The position numbers and the translations under genes were made by a program. A stretch of 64,000 bases of DNA from Qipengyuania aestuarii (GTDB lineage Bacteria > Pseudomonadota > Alphaproteobacteria > Sphingomonadales > Sphingomonadaceae). This document shows positions 7,127-15,001 of the stretch, in pieces. Position 1 is the stretch's first letter, and every line of letters begins with the position of its first letter. The DNA is taken from contig NZ_JAIGNP010000002.1 of the NCBI RefSeq assembly GCF_019711535.1, forward strand, positions 744,001 to 808,000, in the 5' to 3' direction. The notes beneath the pieces are model-generated. The model had not been told where the DNA came from. It saw nothing but the letters and a program-made list of their open reading frames with translations, and did no database searches.

Positions 7127-9003
7127 TGGAAATTCTGGACCTCACTCTCGATATAGCGCTGCCAACTGCCGTTTAGCGTAACGCTCGGTTGGCGCGGTGG
7201 TGTGAACTCGTTGATTGAGACGTTGCCGAGCGAAATCAACGTCACGATGCGATGTTCGTAGATCACTCGCCCCTTGTAGATTGCCATGAACTTCCCGCCA
7301 TCGGTGTCACGCCCGTATGAATTCCCTGATGTTGCGTCGAGCAGCGCCCACGAGGCTTGGATGGTGGGAAGCGCGGCACGCCCCGATGGACCTATCTTGC
7401 AGAGCTCGCGTGCCGCGATATCAGCCGCCTTGAGGGAATCGCTGCGTTTGTAACCTTGATTCTCGATCGTTGATGCCCGTTGCGCTCCTGATTCGATGAT
7501 CTGAGTGAGGATCGGCACGGCAGCATCACCCATCAGGGCCAACCTCCTGATGACGCTGTGTAGTCGATCCGCGCGCTCGGGAATGCTCAGCGCCTCGACC
7601 ACATGTGGTGGCGGTGGGTTGAAAAAGCGATCTGGCAGCCTGGCAACAAGTCCGTCCAAACGGTAGACCGCCTCGCGGTTGTCCAAGTTCTTTCCTTCAA
7701 CCAGGCGGTTAAGTGCGGCTTCACCGACTTCCGGAAATTCGTCACCCAGCCTGTCCAGAAATTTCCAGTTGAAATCGATCTCGGTGAAACGGGGATCAGC
7801 GACAGCCTTCGCCAGAAGCGCTGCGTCATCCGGCTTCGCGCCGTTCTGAACAATGTCGATTGCAATCGAATTTGCCAGCATGATTCCGGCATCGTCGCGT
7901 TCGCGACGTGGATCGGCAAGTGCCGAGGCGAGCAACTCTCGCATCCGTGCGGAGGCCGTGGCATCGGGAATGTCCGGATCGAAAGCAATTAGGCTACGTA
8001 GCGCGGTCACGCTGTCCCAGTCCCAGCGGCTATCGCCGACCGTTGTGCGGTTCCAAGCCCAGGGACCTCTGAACGGCAGCTGCGGTATAAGCGGTACCGA
8101 CAAGATCGAGGCATAGGCGTTTGTGAAGCGTCCAACCGGTCGCTTCGAACGGGCATCATGCCGATAGACAGTGATACGCTCCCCTTGTGTTTTACCCGGC
8201 GCCATTGACCAGCCGTTGGGGCGGTCGACCGGTGGGAGGGCGATGCGCTCGATTGTCCAGTCGGGACGGATGCGTCCGCTCACGCGCACGAGGCAGTCGC
8301 CGCCCGCTACCCGTGCTTCAACGACTTCCTTGAGGCCGAGCTTCGGTGTAAAGTCGGCGCTGCCTTCGCCGCGTGACCAACTGCCCCACGTCTGAGCGCC
8401 CGCAGTATAGGTGAATTGCGGACAAACCGGTCGCTGCTCAACCGTGTAAGCCATTCCTGTCTGGCCAGGCTGACCGATGTACACCGTCTTCGCAATCCCG
8501 TTGTAGAGGAGGCGTAAGCACAGATCGTCACAGCTATTGTCCGCCTTCTGCAAACCGCCGGTTCTTTCGTCGCGCAACAGTGCCACCGTGCCGCCGATCG
8601 TAAGCGGCTGCGCTGGACGGAAATCATTGGCGACGGCGGCGGCAATGCTTTCTCGCGTCTCCGCATTTATAAGCATTGGCAGTGCCCAGCCGAATGCAAG
8701 AGGGAGCACCAGCGCGGCGAGCGCTGCTTTCCACCATGCCGCGCTTAGATTGCGCAGCGCGGTATAAGGCAAAGCAAACAGCCAGCCATAAAGCGCGATC
8801 GTCGGCGCGCAGACGAGGATGAGCCCGGGCAAGATCAGGAAAGAGCCGAAGACCACCAAGATCGGCATAGTTAGCGCGGCCAGTGCCAACGCCGTGAATG
8901 CAAAAAGCGCGGTTAGCGCATTCTTTTCTAATTTTCGCATCGCAAGTAGCGATATCCCGAAATAGTTAACGAGTTCGGCTGACACGCGTATGATAAAACG
9001 CAT
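7099..9003 (-). CDS. Membrane protein with helical-repeat-like C-terminal region (634 aa), possibly 3'-frameshifted
   Basis: Family not recognised. The N-terminus has about three hydrophobic segments (residues 25-55, 58-75, 88-112) and would anchor it in the inner membrane. A central Cys-containing region (CDDLCLRLL, GGDCLVRVSGRI) follows. From about residue 330 there is an alpha-helical region (ARMRELLASALADPRRERDD; AALLAKAVADPRFTEID; DRLHSVIRRLALMGDAAVPIL) reminiscent of HEAT-type repeats. An alternative start is Met22 (8940), before the first hydrophobic stretch. GC is lower than in neighbours, suggesting an accessory gene. Its end appears frameshifted near 7125. It is monocistronic, with repeats downstream. 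Confidence 0.75.
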   Translation of the reverse strand: MRFIIRVSAELVNYFGISLLAMRKLEKNALTALFAFTALALAALTMPILVVFGSFLILPGLILVCAPTIALYGWLFALPYTALRNLSAAWWKAALAALVLPLAFGWALPMLINAETRESIAAAVANDFRPAQPLTIGGTVALLRDERTGGLQKADNSCDDLCLRLLYNGIAKTVYIGQPGQTGMAYTVEQRPVCPQFTYTAGAQTWGSWSRGEGSADFTPKLGLKEVVEARVAGGDCLVRVSGRIRPDWTIERIALPPVDRPNGWSMAPGKTQGERITVYRHDARSKRPVGRFTNAYASILSVPLIPQLPFRGPWAWNRTTVGDSRWDWDSVTALRSLIAFDPDIPDATASARMRELLASALADPRRERDDAGIMLANSIAIDIVQNGAKPDDAALLAKAVADPRFTEIDFNWKFLDRLGDEFPEVGEAALNRLVEGKNLDNREAVYRLDGLVARLPDRFFNPPPPHVVEALSIPERADRLHSVIRRLALMGDAAVPILTQIIESGAQRASTIENQGYKRSDSLKAADIAARELCKIGPSGRAALPTIQASWALLDATSGNSYGRDTDGGKFMAIYKGRVIYEHRIVTLISLGNVSINEFTPPRQPSVTLNGSWQRYIESEVQNFQCSISGVGR

Positions 9004-9248
9004 GAATACATCCGCTCTTCAGGTTTTTTATTGAAAAAGTGGATTGTGAGCTACCCACCCATTGTCAGATATCACACCTGTCCCGCGCTGCGCATAAAGT
9101 AGCCGTTAGGGGTGCGCATTGGGCGTATAACCTTCCCCGCACGCCACCCCAAACCATCCTCACCACCCCCCAAATCCCACCCCGCACTTGATCCGCGCGC
9201 CCGCTTCCCGTCTACCGGCACGGCACAAGGGAAGAGAGGGTGCCCCGC

Positions 9249-10187
9249 ATGACCAAAGCCGTGATGTCCGCCATGATCCGTCCGCTGGTGGAGCCGCGTC
9301 TGCCTGACTGGGTGGAGCCGCTGTGGTTCGCCAGCAAGGACGAGGCGCTGAAGCTAGCGCCCGAGGCCGAAATCGGGTGGTTCGATCTCAACGAAACCGC
9401 GCCCATGGCCGAAATCGCGCAGGCGGCGACAAACCTCAAATGGCTCAATTCGATCTATGCCGGGCTCGATTTCATGCCGCTTGGCCTGCTGAAGGAACGC
9501 GGCGTCACGGTCACCAACGGGGTGGGGATCAACGCCATCACCATTGCCGAATATGTCGTCATGCTGATGCTCGCCCATGCCAAGGGATACCGCGAGGTGG
9601 TGCGCGCGCAGGACCGGCGCGAGTGGCTGACCGACAGCCCGGGCAAGCGCGAGCTGGCGGGCGAGCGGGTGCTGCTGCTGGGTCTCGGCGCGATCGGCAG
9701 CCTGATCAAGACGCGGCTCGAGGCCTTCGACATGAAGGTCATTCCCGTGCGCCGTTCGGGCGGGGAGGGCGCGCTGCGCCCCGGCCAGTGGCGCGAGAAG
9801 CTGGGCGAGTTCGACTGGGTCATCCTCGCCGTGCCCTCCACCGAGGAAACCCGCCACATGATCGGCGAGATGGAACTGGCCGCCATGCGCCCCAACGCCG
9901 TGCTGGTGAACATCGCGCGCGGCGACGTGGTGAAGCAGGAAGATCTGGTCGCCGCGCTGGAGGCGAAGACGATCGAGGCCGCGCTGCTCGATGTGACCGA
10001 TCCCGAGCCGCTGCCCGAAGATCACCCGCTGTGGGGCCTTGGCAACGCGCAGGTCACCATGCACCTGTCCGGCCGCGCGCAGACCAGGATGTTCATGCGC
10101 AGCGCCGATCGCTTCATCGAAAACCTCGATCGCTGGCACAGGGGCGAGCCGGTCGAACCGCAGATGGATCTGTCGGCGGGCTACTGA
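9249..10187 (+). CDS. D-2-hydroxyacid dehydrogenase family protein
   Basis: NAD(P)-dependent dehydrogenase interconverting 2-hydroxy and 2-keto acids; the exact substrate is unknown. The start is set at ATG 9249, eight bases after GAGAGGG, giving 312 residues, rather than GTG 9240. The Rossmann motif is LLLGLGAIGS. NAD-domain signatures include WVILAVPSTEETRHMIGE and VNIARGDVVKQEDL (the substrate-site Arg and following segment). LWGLGNAQVTMHLSG occupies the usual catalytic-His region. It converges on the 121-aa minus-strand gene, with a GC-rich hairpin between them. Confidence 0.92.
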   Translation: MTKAVMSAMIRPLVEPRLPDWVEPLWFASKDEALKLAPEAEIGWFDLNETAPMAEIAQAATNLKWLNSIYAGLDFMPLGLLKERGVTVTNGVGINAITIAEYVVMLMLAHAKGYREVVRAQDRREWLTDSPGKRELAGERVLLLGLGAIGSLIKTRLEAFDMKVIPVRRSGGEGALRPGQWREKLGEFDWVILAVPSTEETRHMIGEMELAAMRPNAVLVNIARGDVVKQEDLVAALEAKTIEAALLDVTDPEPLPEDHPLWGLGNAQVTMHLSGRAQTRMFMRSADRFIENLDRWHRGEPVEPQMDLSAGY

Positions 10188-10190
10188 CCG

Positions 10191-10212
10191 CGCCCGCCGG
10201 GCCTTGCGGGCG
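10191..10212. terminator. GC-rich hairpin between convergent genes
   Basis: CGCCCGC pairs with GCGGGCG around the loop CGGGCCTT. It lies 4 bases after the dehydrogenase stop and 15 bases before the end of the convergent 121-aa gene. No T-run follows on either strand, so factor-independent termination is uncertain. Confidence 0.4.
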
Positions 10213-10226
10213 GGGGCTTGCGGGGC

Positions 10227-10592
10227 TCATCCTTCCTCCAGCAGCAGCAGGTCGCATTGCACCACCATGCGTTCGGCGGGCATCAGCCGGTGGTCGACTT
10301 CCGCGATCCCCGCATCGGCGACCAGCTGGCCGGGGATGGCGAATTCGTGGTCGGGCAGGCAGGCGATGAAACGCTCGGCCGCGGCCACCGCCTCGGCGCC
10401 CGCGAACAGCAGTGCCAGCCGGTGGCGGGTGCCCGCGAAGGTGATGCTGGCCCAGGCCTTCTCGGTATGGGTGAGCACCTGCCCGCGGTGGTCGCACAGA
10501 TCCATCAGCGCCCGGCGCAGATGATCGGTGGCGGAGCGGCGGGTATTAGCGCGGTTGCGGGGCGGGGCGGGGGTGCGGGCTTCACTGGACAC
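10227..10592 (-). CDS. Conserved hypothetical protein (121 aa), second gene of a small operon
   Basis: No function recognised. Start chosen at GTG 10592, which overlaps the end of the preceding 94-aa gene by 11 bases; a longer frame reaching 10760 reads as Pro/Ser/Arg shadow sequence. The 121-residue protein has a disordered N-terminus (SSEARTPAPPRNRANTRR), then a compact alpha/beta-looking domain (HLRRALMDLCDHRGQVL, AWASITFAGTRHRLALLF) and a C-terminus rich in hydrophobic residues and Glu (VQCDLLLLEEG). No signal peptide or membrane helix. Coupled to the 94-aa gene and facing away from the S24 repressor, so likely under its control. Confidence 0.7.
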   Translation of the reverse strand: MSSEARTPAPPRNRANTRRSATDHLRRALMDLCDHRGQVLTHTEKAWASITFAGTRHRLALLFAGAEAVAAAERFIACLPDHEFAIPGQLVADAGIAEVDHRLMPAERMVVQCDLLLLEEG

Positions 10593-10866
10593 GGTCGGTT
10601 TCCTTCTTGCTGGCGGCGTTGTTGCTGGTGGCTGCGGCCTTGGCGGCTTCGGCTTCCGCGAGCTCGGCGGCGGCGAGCGCGGCTTCCATGACGGCGGCGT
10701 CGAAGCCGGACATGAAGCTGCGGATATGCGCCTCGGTGACGCCGCGCGGCTCGCGGCCATTGCGCAGGTCCAGCACGAAGCGCGGATCGTGCGCGGCCAG
10801 GCGGCCGAACTTGGTCGCCGGCATGGTGTGCTGGCGGAGGAATTTCTCGATGTGGCGGATCAGCAT
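10582..10866 (-). CDS. Small protein (94 aa), possible DNA-binding helix-turn-helix, first gene of divergent operon
   Basis: The first ~55 residues (HIEKFLRQHTMPATKFGRLA, then DPRFVLDLRNGREP) look like a Cro-type helix-turn-helix with helices 2 and 3 around ATKFGRLAAHDPRFV; this is inference from residue pattern only. The rest is an Ala/Glu/Lys-rich helix. The ATG at 10866 follows GGAG by nine bases on the minus strand. It is translationally coupled to the 121-aa gene and divergent from the S24 repressor across a 196-base region with two inverted repeats, so these two genes may be the repressor's targets. Confidence 0.7.
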   Translation of the reverse strand: MLIRHIEKFLRQHTMPATKFGRLAAHDPRFVLDLRNGREPRGVTEAHIRSFMSGFDAAVMEAALAAAELAEAEAAKAAATSNNAASKKETDRVQ

Positions 10867-10937
10867 GATCGCGGGGCTCCTCTGGATGACGAATGGGGCG
10901 AATCGCTCGCTTTGTTCTCTATTCGTTCCAGCCGAAA

Positions 10938-10953
10938 TCCTACTTGTCTAGGA
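10938..10953. promoter_or_regulatory. Candidate operator 1 (inverted repeat)
   Basis: TCCTACTTGTCTAGGA has 5-base arms TCCTA/TAGGA around 6 bases. It lies in the divergent region between the 94-aa gene and the S24 repressor, with centre about 19.5 bases (two helical turns) from operator 2. Confidence 0.6.
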
Positions 10954-10972
10954 AAAATCCTATGGTATAGGA
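10944..10972 (+). promoter_or_regulatory. Candidate promoter of the S24 repressor, overlapping both operators
   Basis: TTGTCT (10944-10949) and TATAGG (10967-10972) are separated by 17 bases. Each box lies inside one of the inverted repeats, so a dimer bound at either site would block RNA polymerase; this predicts autorepression. Confidence 0.45.
10958..10972. promoter_or_regulatory. Candidate operator 2 (perfect inverted repeat)
   Basis: TCCTATGGTATAGGA has perfect 6-base arms TCCTAT/ATAGGA around GGT. It shares the TCCTA/TAGGA half-sites of operator 1, as expected for cooperative binding of two repressor dimers. Confidence 0.65.
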
Positions 10973-11062
10973 ATTTTCTTGTAGAGCCTCGGTGTGCGGC
11001 CCGATTGCGGCCGATCAAGAGGGTGTTCGGGCGCAAATCCGGAACAGTGGGCAGGAAAGGAA

Positions 11063-11722
11063 ATGGCGATGGCAGAGATGACTTCGGACCGGGCGCGGCT
11101 GGTCGAACTGACCGAGAAAAGCCGGACCAGCCTGGCCTCGCTCTCGGCCATGCTGGGCCGCAATCCCAGCTATCTCCAGCAGTTCGTGCGCAAGGGAAGT
11201 CCGCGCAAACTGGAGGAAGCCGACCGGCGGAAACTGGCCGAATTCTTCGGGGTGGACGAGGTCGAGCTGGGGGCCGATCCGGACCTGCAACGCGCTGGAA
11301 AGACGGGGGATTTGCAGACGGTGGACTTTATCGCCGTGCCCCGCCTTGCGCTCGATGCCTCGGCCGGACCGGGGGCGTTTTCGGCGGAGGAAATTTCCTT
11401 CGACGCCTTCCGCTTCTCGCGCCGCTGGCTGCGCGAAATGGGCCTCGAAGGGGCCGATCTTTCCGCCATCCGGGTCGAAGGCGACAGCATGGAACCCACC
11501 CTGCGCAGCGGCGACGAGATCTTCGTCGACCGCAACAAGCGCAGCGGCGAGGGAATCCACGTCGTCCGGATCGGCGACACTCTCCACGTCAAGCAGGTCC
11601 AGGCCAGCGCGCCGGGCAGAATCACGCTGATCAGCGCCAACGAAGCCTACGCCCCGATCGACCTCGCCCGCGAGGAGGTGGAGGTGATCGGGCGGGTGGT
11701 GTGGAAGGGGGGACGGATCTAG
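11063..11722 (+). CDS. S24/LexA-like repressor with N-terminal helix-turn-helix
   Basis: Transcriptional regulator of the phage CI/LexA-like type, 219 residues from ATG 11063, which follows AGGAAAGG; the upstream frame extension has no ribosome site. Residues 23-50 form a helix-turn-helix (SLASLSAMLGRNPSYLQQFV). The C-terminal peptidase S24 fold has the catalytic Ser142 in EGDSMEPTL and Lys177 in HVKQVQ. SAGPG near residue 101 is a plausible Ala-Gly self-cleavage site. Divergent from the 94-aa/121-aa operon, with two operators between. No prophage genes are nearby, so it may be a domesticated stress-responsive switch. Confidence 0.9.
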   Translation: MAMAEMTSDRARLVELTEKSRTSLASLSAMLGRNPSYLQQFVRKGSPRKLEEADRRKLAEFFGVDEVELGADPDLQRAGKTGDLQTVDFIAVPRLALDASAGPGAFSAEEISFDAFRFSRRWLREMGLEGADLSAIRVEGDSMEPTLRSGDEIFVDRNKRSGEGIHVVRIGDTLHVKQVQASAPGRITLISANEAYAPIDLAREEVEVIGRVVWKGGRI

Positions 11723-11821
11723 CGCATCGGATTTTGCACGCCGGAACAATCGCTTGCCTCGCCCGTACCGTTCCCAACCCCGCGGGTTGGTGGATCGCCG
11801 GGCACTTGTTGGAGAGAAGCG

Positions 11822-12184
11822 ATGAAAAAGACACTTATTCCCGCCGCGCTTGCCGGCACCATCCTGCTCGGCGGCTGCGCCTCTTACGGACAGGGTGGCT
11901 ATGGACAGGACGGCGGCGGCCTTGGTGGCGGCATTCTCGGAGCCATCCTCGGCGGCGGTAGCGATTACGGTTACAACGCACGCGGCGATTTCGAGCGCGC
12001 GGCAGTGGACGCCTGCGGCCGCGAAGCCTCGCGCTATGGCCGGGTTCGCATCGAAAGCGTGAACCAGCAGGAACGCGATTACGTCTACGTCCAGGGTCGC
12101 ATCGAAACGCGCGACTACAACCGCGACGAATTCACCTGCGTCTTCCGTTCCGACGGCCGGGTCGTGGATTTCCAGACGCGCTAA
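11822..12184 (+). CDS. Small glycine-rich lipoprotein (120 aa)
   Basis: The signal peptide ends in the lipobox LLGGC (Cys19), so the product is a predicted lipoprotein. A Gly-rich segment (GGGLGGGILGAILGGG) that could act as a membrane-associating glycine zipper follows. The C-terminal domain has two cysteines (VDACGREA and FTCVFR) and a beta pattern (RVRIESVNQQERDYVYVQGR). Function unknown, perhaps envelope integrity. GGAGAGAAGCG precedes the ATG. A terminator-like hairpin follows at 12203. Confidence 0.85.
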   Translation: MKKTLIPAALAGTILLGGCASYGQGGYGQDGGGLGGGILGAILGGGSDYGYNARGDFERAAVDACGREASRYGRVRIESVNQQERDYVYVQGRIETRDYNRDEFTCVFRSDGRVVDFQTR

Positions 12185-12202
12185 TTCTCAAGCGTTTCAG
12201 AG

Positions 12203-12225
12203 GGCGGCGGTGCGACATCGCCGCC
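12203..12225 (+). terminator. Terminator-like hairpin after the 120-aa lipoprotein
   Basis: GGCGGCG (12203-12209) pairs with CGCCGCC (12219-12225) around a 9-base loop, 18 bases after the stop. Only a weak T-rich stretch (TTCACGCTTTC) follows. Confidence 0.5.
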
Positions 12226-12270
12226 TTCACGCTTTCATACACCGGCGCCTTGGGGGGCTACGTGGCGGAA

Positions 12271-12346
12271 TGGATTGCTTCGCCTGCGGCTCGCAATGAC
12301 GTGGTCTCAAGTCATTGCGAGGAGCCGAAGGCGACGCGGCAATCCA
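12271..12346. repeat. Palindromic intergenic repeat, full element
   Basis: Left arm TGGATTGCTTCGCC to GCAATGACG, short centre, right arm GTCATTGCGAGGAGCCG to GGCAATCCA. It matches the element at 4077-4157 and lies 96 bases before the MBL hydrolase start. Confidence 0.85.
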
Positions 12347-12441
12347 TCGCTCGCCCCCGGCACCACACCCACGCGGATCGAGCAAGCCCATTCAAACGCC
12401 GCAGCATTGCATTCGCGGCAGGCCCCCGCCATCTAGCGGGC

Positions 12442-13110
12442 ATGACCCAGACAGCTCCCACGCCCCCGATGAAAGCCGGTATCGTGCCGGTGACGCCGCT
12501 CCAGCAGAATTGCTCGCTCATCTGGTGCACTGCCACCAACAAGGGCGCGCTGATCGATCCGGGCGGCGATCTAGACAAGCTCAAGGCGGCGGTGGCGAAT
12601 TCGGGCGTGGAGCTGGAGAAGATCCTCATCACCCACGGCCATATGGACCATTGCGGCGAGGCCGGCGTGCTGGCGAAGGAGCTTGGTCTGCCGATAGAAG
12701 GCCCGCACGAAGCGGACCGTTTCTGGATCAGCCGGCTCGACGAAGACGGCGCGCGCTACGGCATGAACAGCCAGGTTTTCGAACCCGATCGCTGGCTGGA
12801 GGATGGCGACACGGTGACGGTCGGCGATCTGACGCTGGAGGTCATCCATTGCCCCGGTCACACGCCGGGTCACGTCGTGTTCTTCCACCGGCCCAGCAAG
12901 TTCGCCGTGGTCGGAGACGTGCTGTTCCAGGGCAGCATCGGCCGCACCGATTTTCCCATGGGCAACCATCAGGATCTGATCGACGCCATCACTCAGAAGC
13001 TGTGGCCACTGGGCGACGACGTCACCTTCATCCCCGGCCATGGTCCCACCAGTACCTTCGGGCAAGAACGCAAGACCAATGCTTTCGTAAGCGATTCGGT
13101 GCTGGGTTAG
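12442..13110 (+). CDS. MBL-fold metallo-hydrolase (glyoxalase II-like)
   Basis: Zinc-dependent hydrolase of the metallo-beta-lactamase superfamily, close in layout to YcbL/glyoxalase II-type thioester hydrolases. 222 residues from ATG 12442; the frame upstream runs into the repeat and is not coding. Metal-binding motif THGHMDHCGE, then CPGHTPGH, then VGDVLFQGSIGRTDFP and a final His in IPGHGP. The N-terminus (IVPVTPLQQNCSLIWC) is typical of this subgroup. The substrate is not determinable. Its stop overlaps that of the convergent MAPEG gene by 4 bases. Confidence 0.93.
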   Translation: MTQTAPTPPMKAGIVPVTPLQQNCSLIWCTATNKGALIDPGGDLDKLKAAVANSGVELEKILITHGHMDHCGEAGVLAKELGLPIEGPHEADRFWISRLDEDGARYGMNSQVFEPDRWLEDGDTVTVGDLTLEVIHCPGHTPGHVVFFHRPSKFAVVGDVLFQGSIGRTDFPMGNHQDLIDAITQKLWPLGDDVTFIPGHGPTSTFGQERKTNAFVSDSVLG

Positions 13111-13505
13111 AGCACTCCCATTGCGATCAGCACGGCGGCGATGGCAAGACCCGCCTGCACCAGCATGGTGACGATGACGCCGATCGTGCGCCCCTTGGCC
13201 AGCGCGCCGCCGTCCATCCCCAGGCCATGCGCCACGCGGCCCAGCATATAGGCGGCGACCACCCAGGCCAGCCATGGTGCGCCGCGGCCCGACAGTTCGA
13301 TGGCGGCCACCAGCACCAGTACGAAGCCGGTATTCTCCACGAAGTTGAGTTGCGCCCGCATCCGCGCGGTGAGCGGGCCGCCGCCGTCATCCCCGATCGA
13401 GACATTGTGCCTGATGCGCATCTGGCCGACTCGGATCGACAGCCACAGATTGAGCACGGCGGCTGCCGCAGCGGCGGTCAGGGTGACGGGCAGGACGATA
13501 TCCAT
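13107..13505 (-). CDS. MAPEG-family membrane protein
   Basis: Small integral membrane protein of the MAPEG (eicosanoid/glutathione metabolism) superfamily, 132 residues with about four transmembrane helices. Family features are RMRAQLNFVENTGFVLVL (conserved Arg/Asn/Glu of helix 2) and YMLGRVAHGLGM (helix 3). Bacterial members are mostly uncharacterised. It converges tail to tail on the MBL hydrolase, and two further MAPEG proteins occur at 59830-60724. Confidence 0.88.
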   Translation of the reverse strand: MDIVLPVTLTAAAAAAVLNLWLSIRVGQMRIRHNVSIGDDGGGPLTARMRAQLNFVENTGFVLVLVAAIELSGRGAPWLAWVVAAYMLGRVAHGLGMDGGALAKGRTIGVIVTMLVQAGLAIAAVLIAMGVL

Positions 13506-13607
13506 ACAGATGATGCTCCACTGGTAATCCGGAAGGGGAAGCGCTAGCCTGCGGGCCTCGCGGCAGCAATTGCCAGCAGGCGATCAGGCGATAATCCTCC
13601 GCTTCGC

Positions 13608-13635
13608 TTGCATCCTTCGGAAAATTCGCTATAGC
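13608..13635 (+). promoter_or_regulatory. Candidate promoter for the rpmF operon
   Basis: TTGCAT (13608-13613) and TATAGC (13630-13635) have a 16-base spacer, about 120 bases upstream of rpmF in otherwise non-coding DNA between divergent genes. Prediction by eye only. Confidence 0.3.
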
Positions 13636-13754
13636 GCGCGCCTTCACCGTCACGGTCGGGACAATGCATTCATCGCGCCTCTTGTGCGATGGTTGCCTGT
13701 CCCCTAGGGCGGCCACCGAAATTGACTGAAATTGTTTGAGGAACAGGTGCCGAG

Positions 13755-13937
13755 ATGGCCGTCCCCAAGAGAAAAGTATCGCCCCACCGTCGTGGCAACC
13801 GTCGTTCGCATGATTCGCTCTCGGTAGAGGCGTTCCACGAATGCTCGAACTGCGGCGAACTCAAGCGCCCGCACAATCTGTGCCCGCACTGCGGCTATTA
13901 TAACGGGCGCGAAGTTCTCGCTCCCGAGGGCCTTTAA
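13755..13937 (+). CDS. rpmF: 50S ribosomal protein L32
   Basis: 60-residue L32 with the invariant start [22 protein letters not shown]-terminal zinc-ribbon has cysteines in CSNCGE and [13 protein letters not shown]. It is the first gene of the conserved rpmF-plsX-fabH order that couples ribosome and membrane-lipid synthesis; plsX follows after 26 bases. Confidence 0.98.
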   Translation: MAVPKRKVSPHRRGNRRSHDSLSVEAFHECSNCGELKRPHNLCPHCGYYNGREVLAPEGL

Positions 13938-13963
13938 GACCTTAGCTTGAACCGGAGAACGTC

Positions 13964-15001
13964 ATGAGTTTACCGCGTATCGCCGTTGATGCGATGGGCG
14001 GGGACGAAGGGGTTCGCGTAATGGTCGAGGGTGCCGCGCTTGCGCGTCGGCGCCACGACCGATTCAAGTTCCTGCTGGTCGGCGACGAGACGAAGATCAG
14101 GGCTGCGCTGGCCAATCATCCCGGCATGTCCGAAGCGAGCGAGATTCTCCATTGCGAGGATGTCGTCGCGGGCGATGAGAAACCATCGCGAGCCCTTCGT
14201 CGCGCCAAGACCACCAGCATGGGTCTCGCCGTCGACGCCGTGAAGCGCGGCGAGGCGGGGGCTGCCGTGTCCGCCGGCAATACCGGCGCGCTGATGGCGA
14301 TGAGCAAGCTCGCGCTGCGCACGATGCCCGGTCTCGACCGGCCTGCGCTCGCCGCTCTGCTGCCCACGCTGGGCGACAATGACGTCATCATGCTCGACCT
14401 GGGCGCCAATCGCGAATGCGATGCGCGCAATCTGGTGCAGTTCGCCATCATGGGCGCGGCCTATTCGCGCATCGTGACGGGCCGCGAACGCCCGCGCGTG
14501 CGCCTGCTGAACATCGGCACCGAAGAGACCAAGGGCACCGAGGATATCCAGGCCGCCGCCGATCGCCTGCGCACCGCGGCCGGGCTGGCGATGGACTTCG
14601 AAGGCTATGTCGAAGCCGACAAGATCAATCGCGGCGAATGCGATGTGGTCGTGTGTGACGGCTTTTCCGGCAATATCGCGCTAAAGGCGATCGAGGGGGC
14701 GGCCCGCTTCGTCACCGATCTCCTGCGCAGCGCCTTTTCCTCGTCCTTCCGTTCAAAGGTCGGCTTCCTCGTGTCGCGCCCGGCGACCGAGCTGCTGAAG
14801 CACCATCTCGATCCCAACAACCACAATGGCGCGGTCTTCCTCGGCCTCAACGGCGTAGTCGTGAAGAGCCATGGCAGCGCCAATGCCAAGGGCGTGGCCA
14901 ATGCGGTGGAAGTCGCCGCGCGGCTGCTGGAAGACGATATCACCAACCGCATCGCGAAGGATCTCGGTGCCATCGACACCGAAAGCCTGGGGGCCAAATG
15001 A
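13964..15001 (+). CDS. plsX: Phosphate acyltransferase PlsX
   Basis: Peripheral membrane enzyme that makes acyl-phosphate from acyl-ACP for the first step of phospholipid synthesis. 345 residues. Signatures: [19 protein letters not shown] at the N-terminus, [31 protein letters not shown], and [26 protein letters not shown] precedes the ATG. The stop overlaps the fabH start (ATGA, 14998-15001), indicating translational coupling. Confidence 0.98.
   Translation: MSLPRIAVDAMGGDEGVRVMVEGAALARRRHDRFKFLLVGDETKIRAALANHPGMSEASEILHCEDVVAGDEKPSRALRRAKTTSMGLAVDAVKRGEAGAAVSAGNTGALMAMSKLALRTMPGLDRPALAALLPTLGDNDVIMLDLGANRECDARNLVQFAIMGAAYSRIVTGRERPRVRLLNIGTEETKGTEDIQAAADRLRTAAGLAMDFEGYVEADKINRGECDVVVCDGFSGNIALKAIEGAARFVTDLLRSAFSSSFRSKVGFLVSRPATELLKHHLDPNNHNGAVFLGLNGVVVKSHGSANAKGVANAVEVAARLLEDDITNRIAKDLGAIDTESLGAK

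Noticed and set aside
12250..12441. N-terminal extension of the MBL hydrolase
   Set aside because: It translates the palindromic repeat; conserved sequence starts at 12442 or later.
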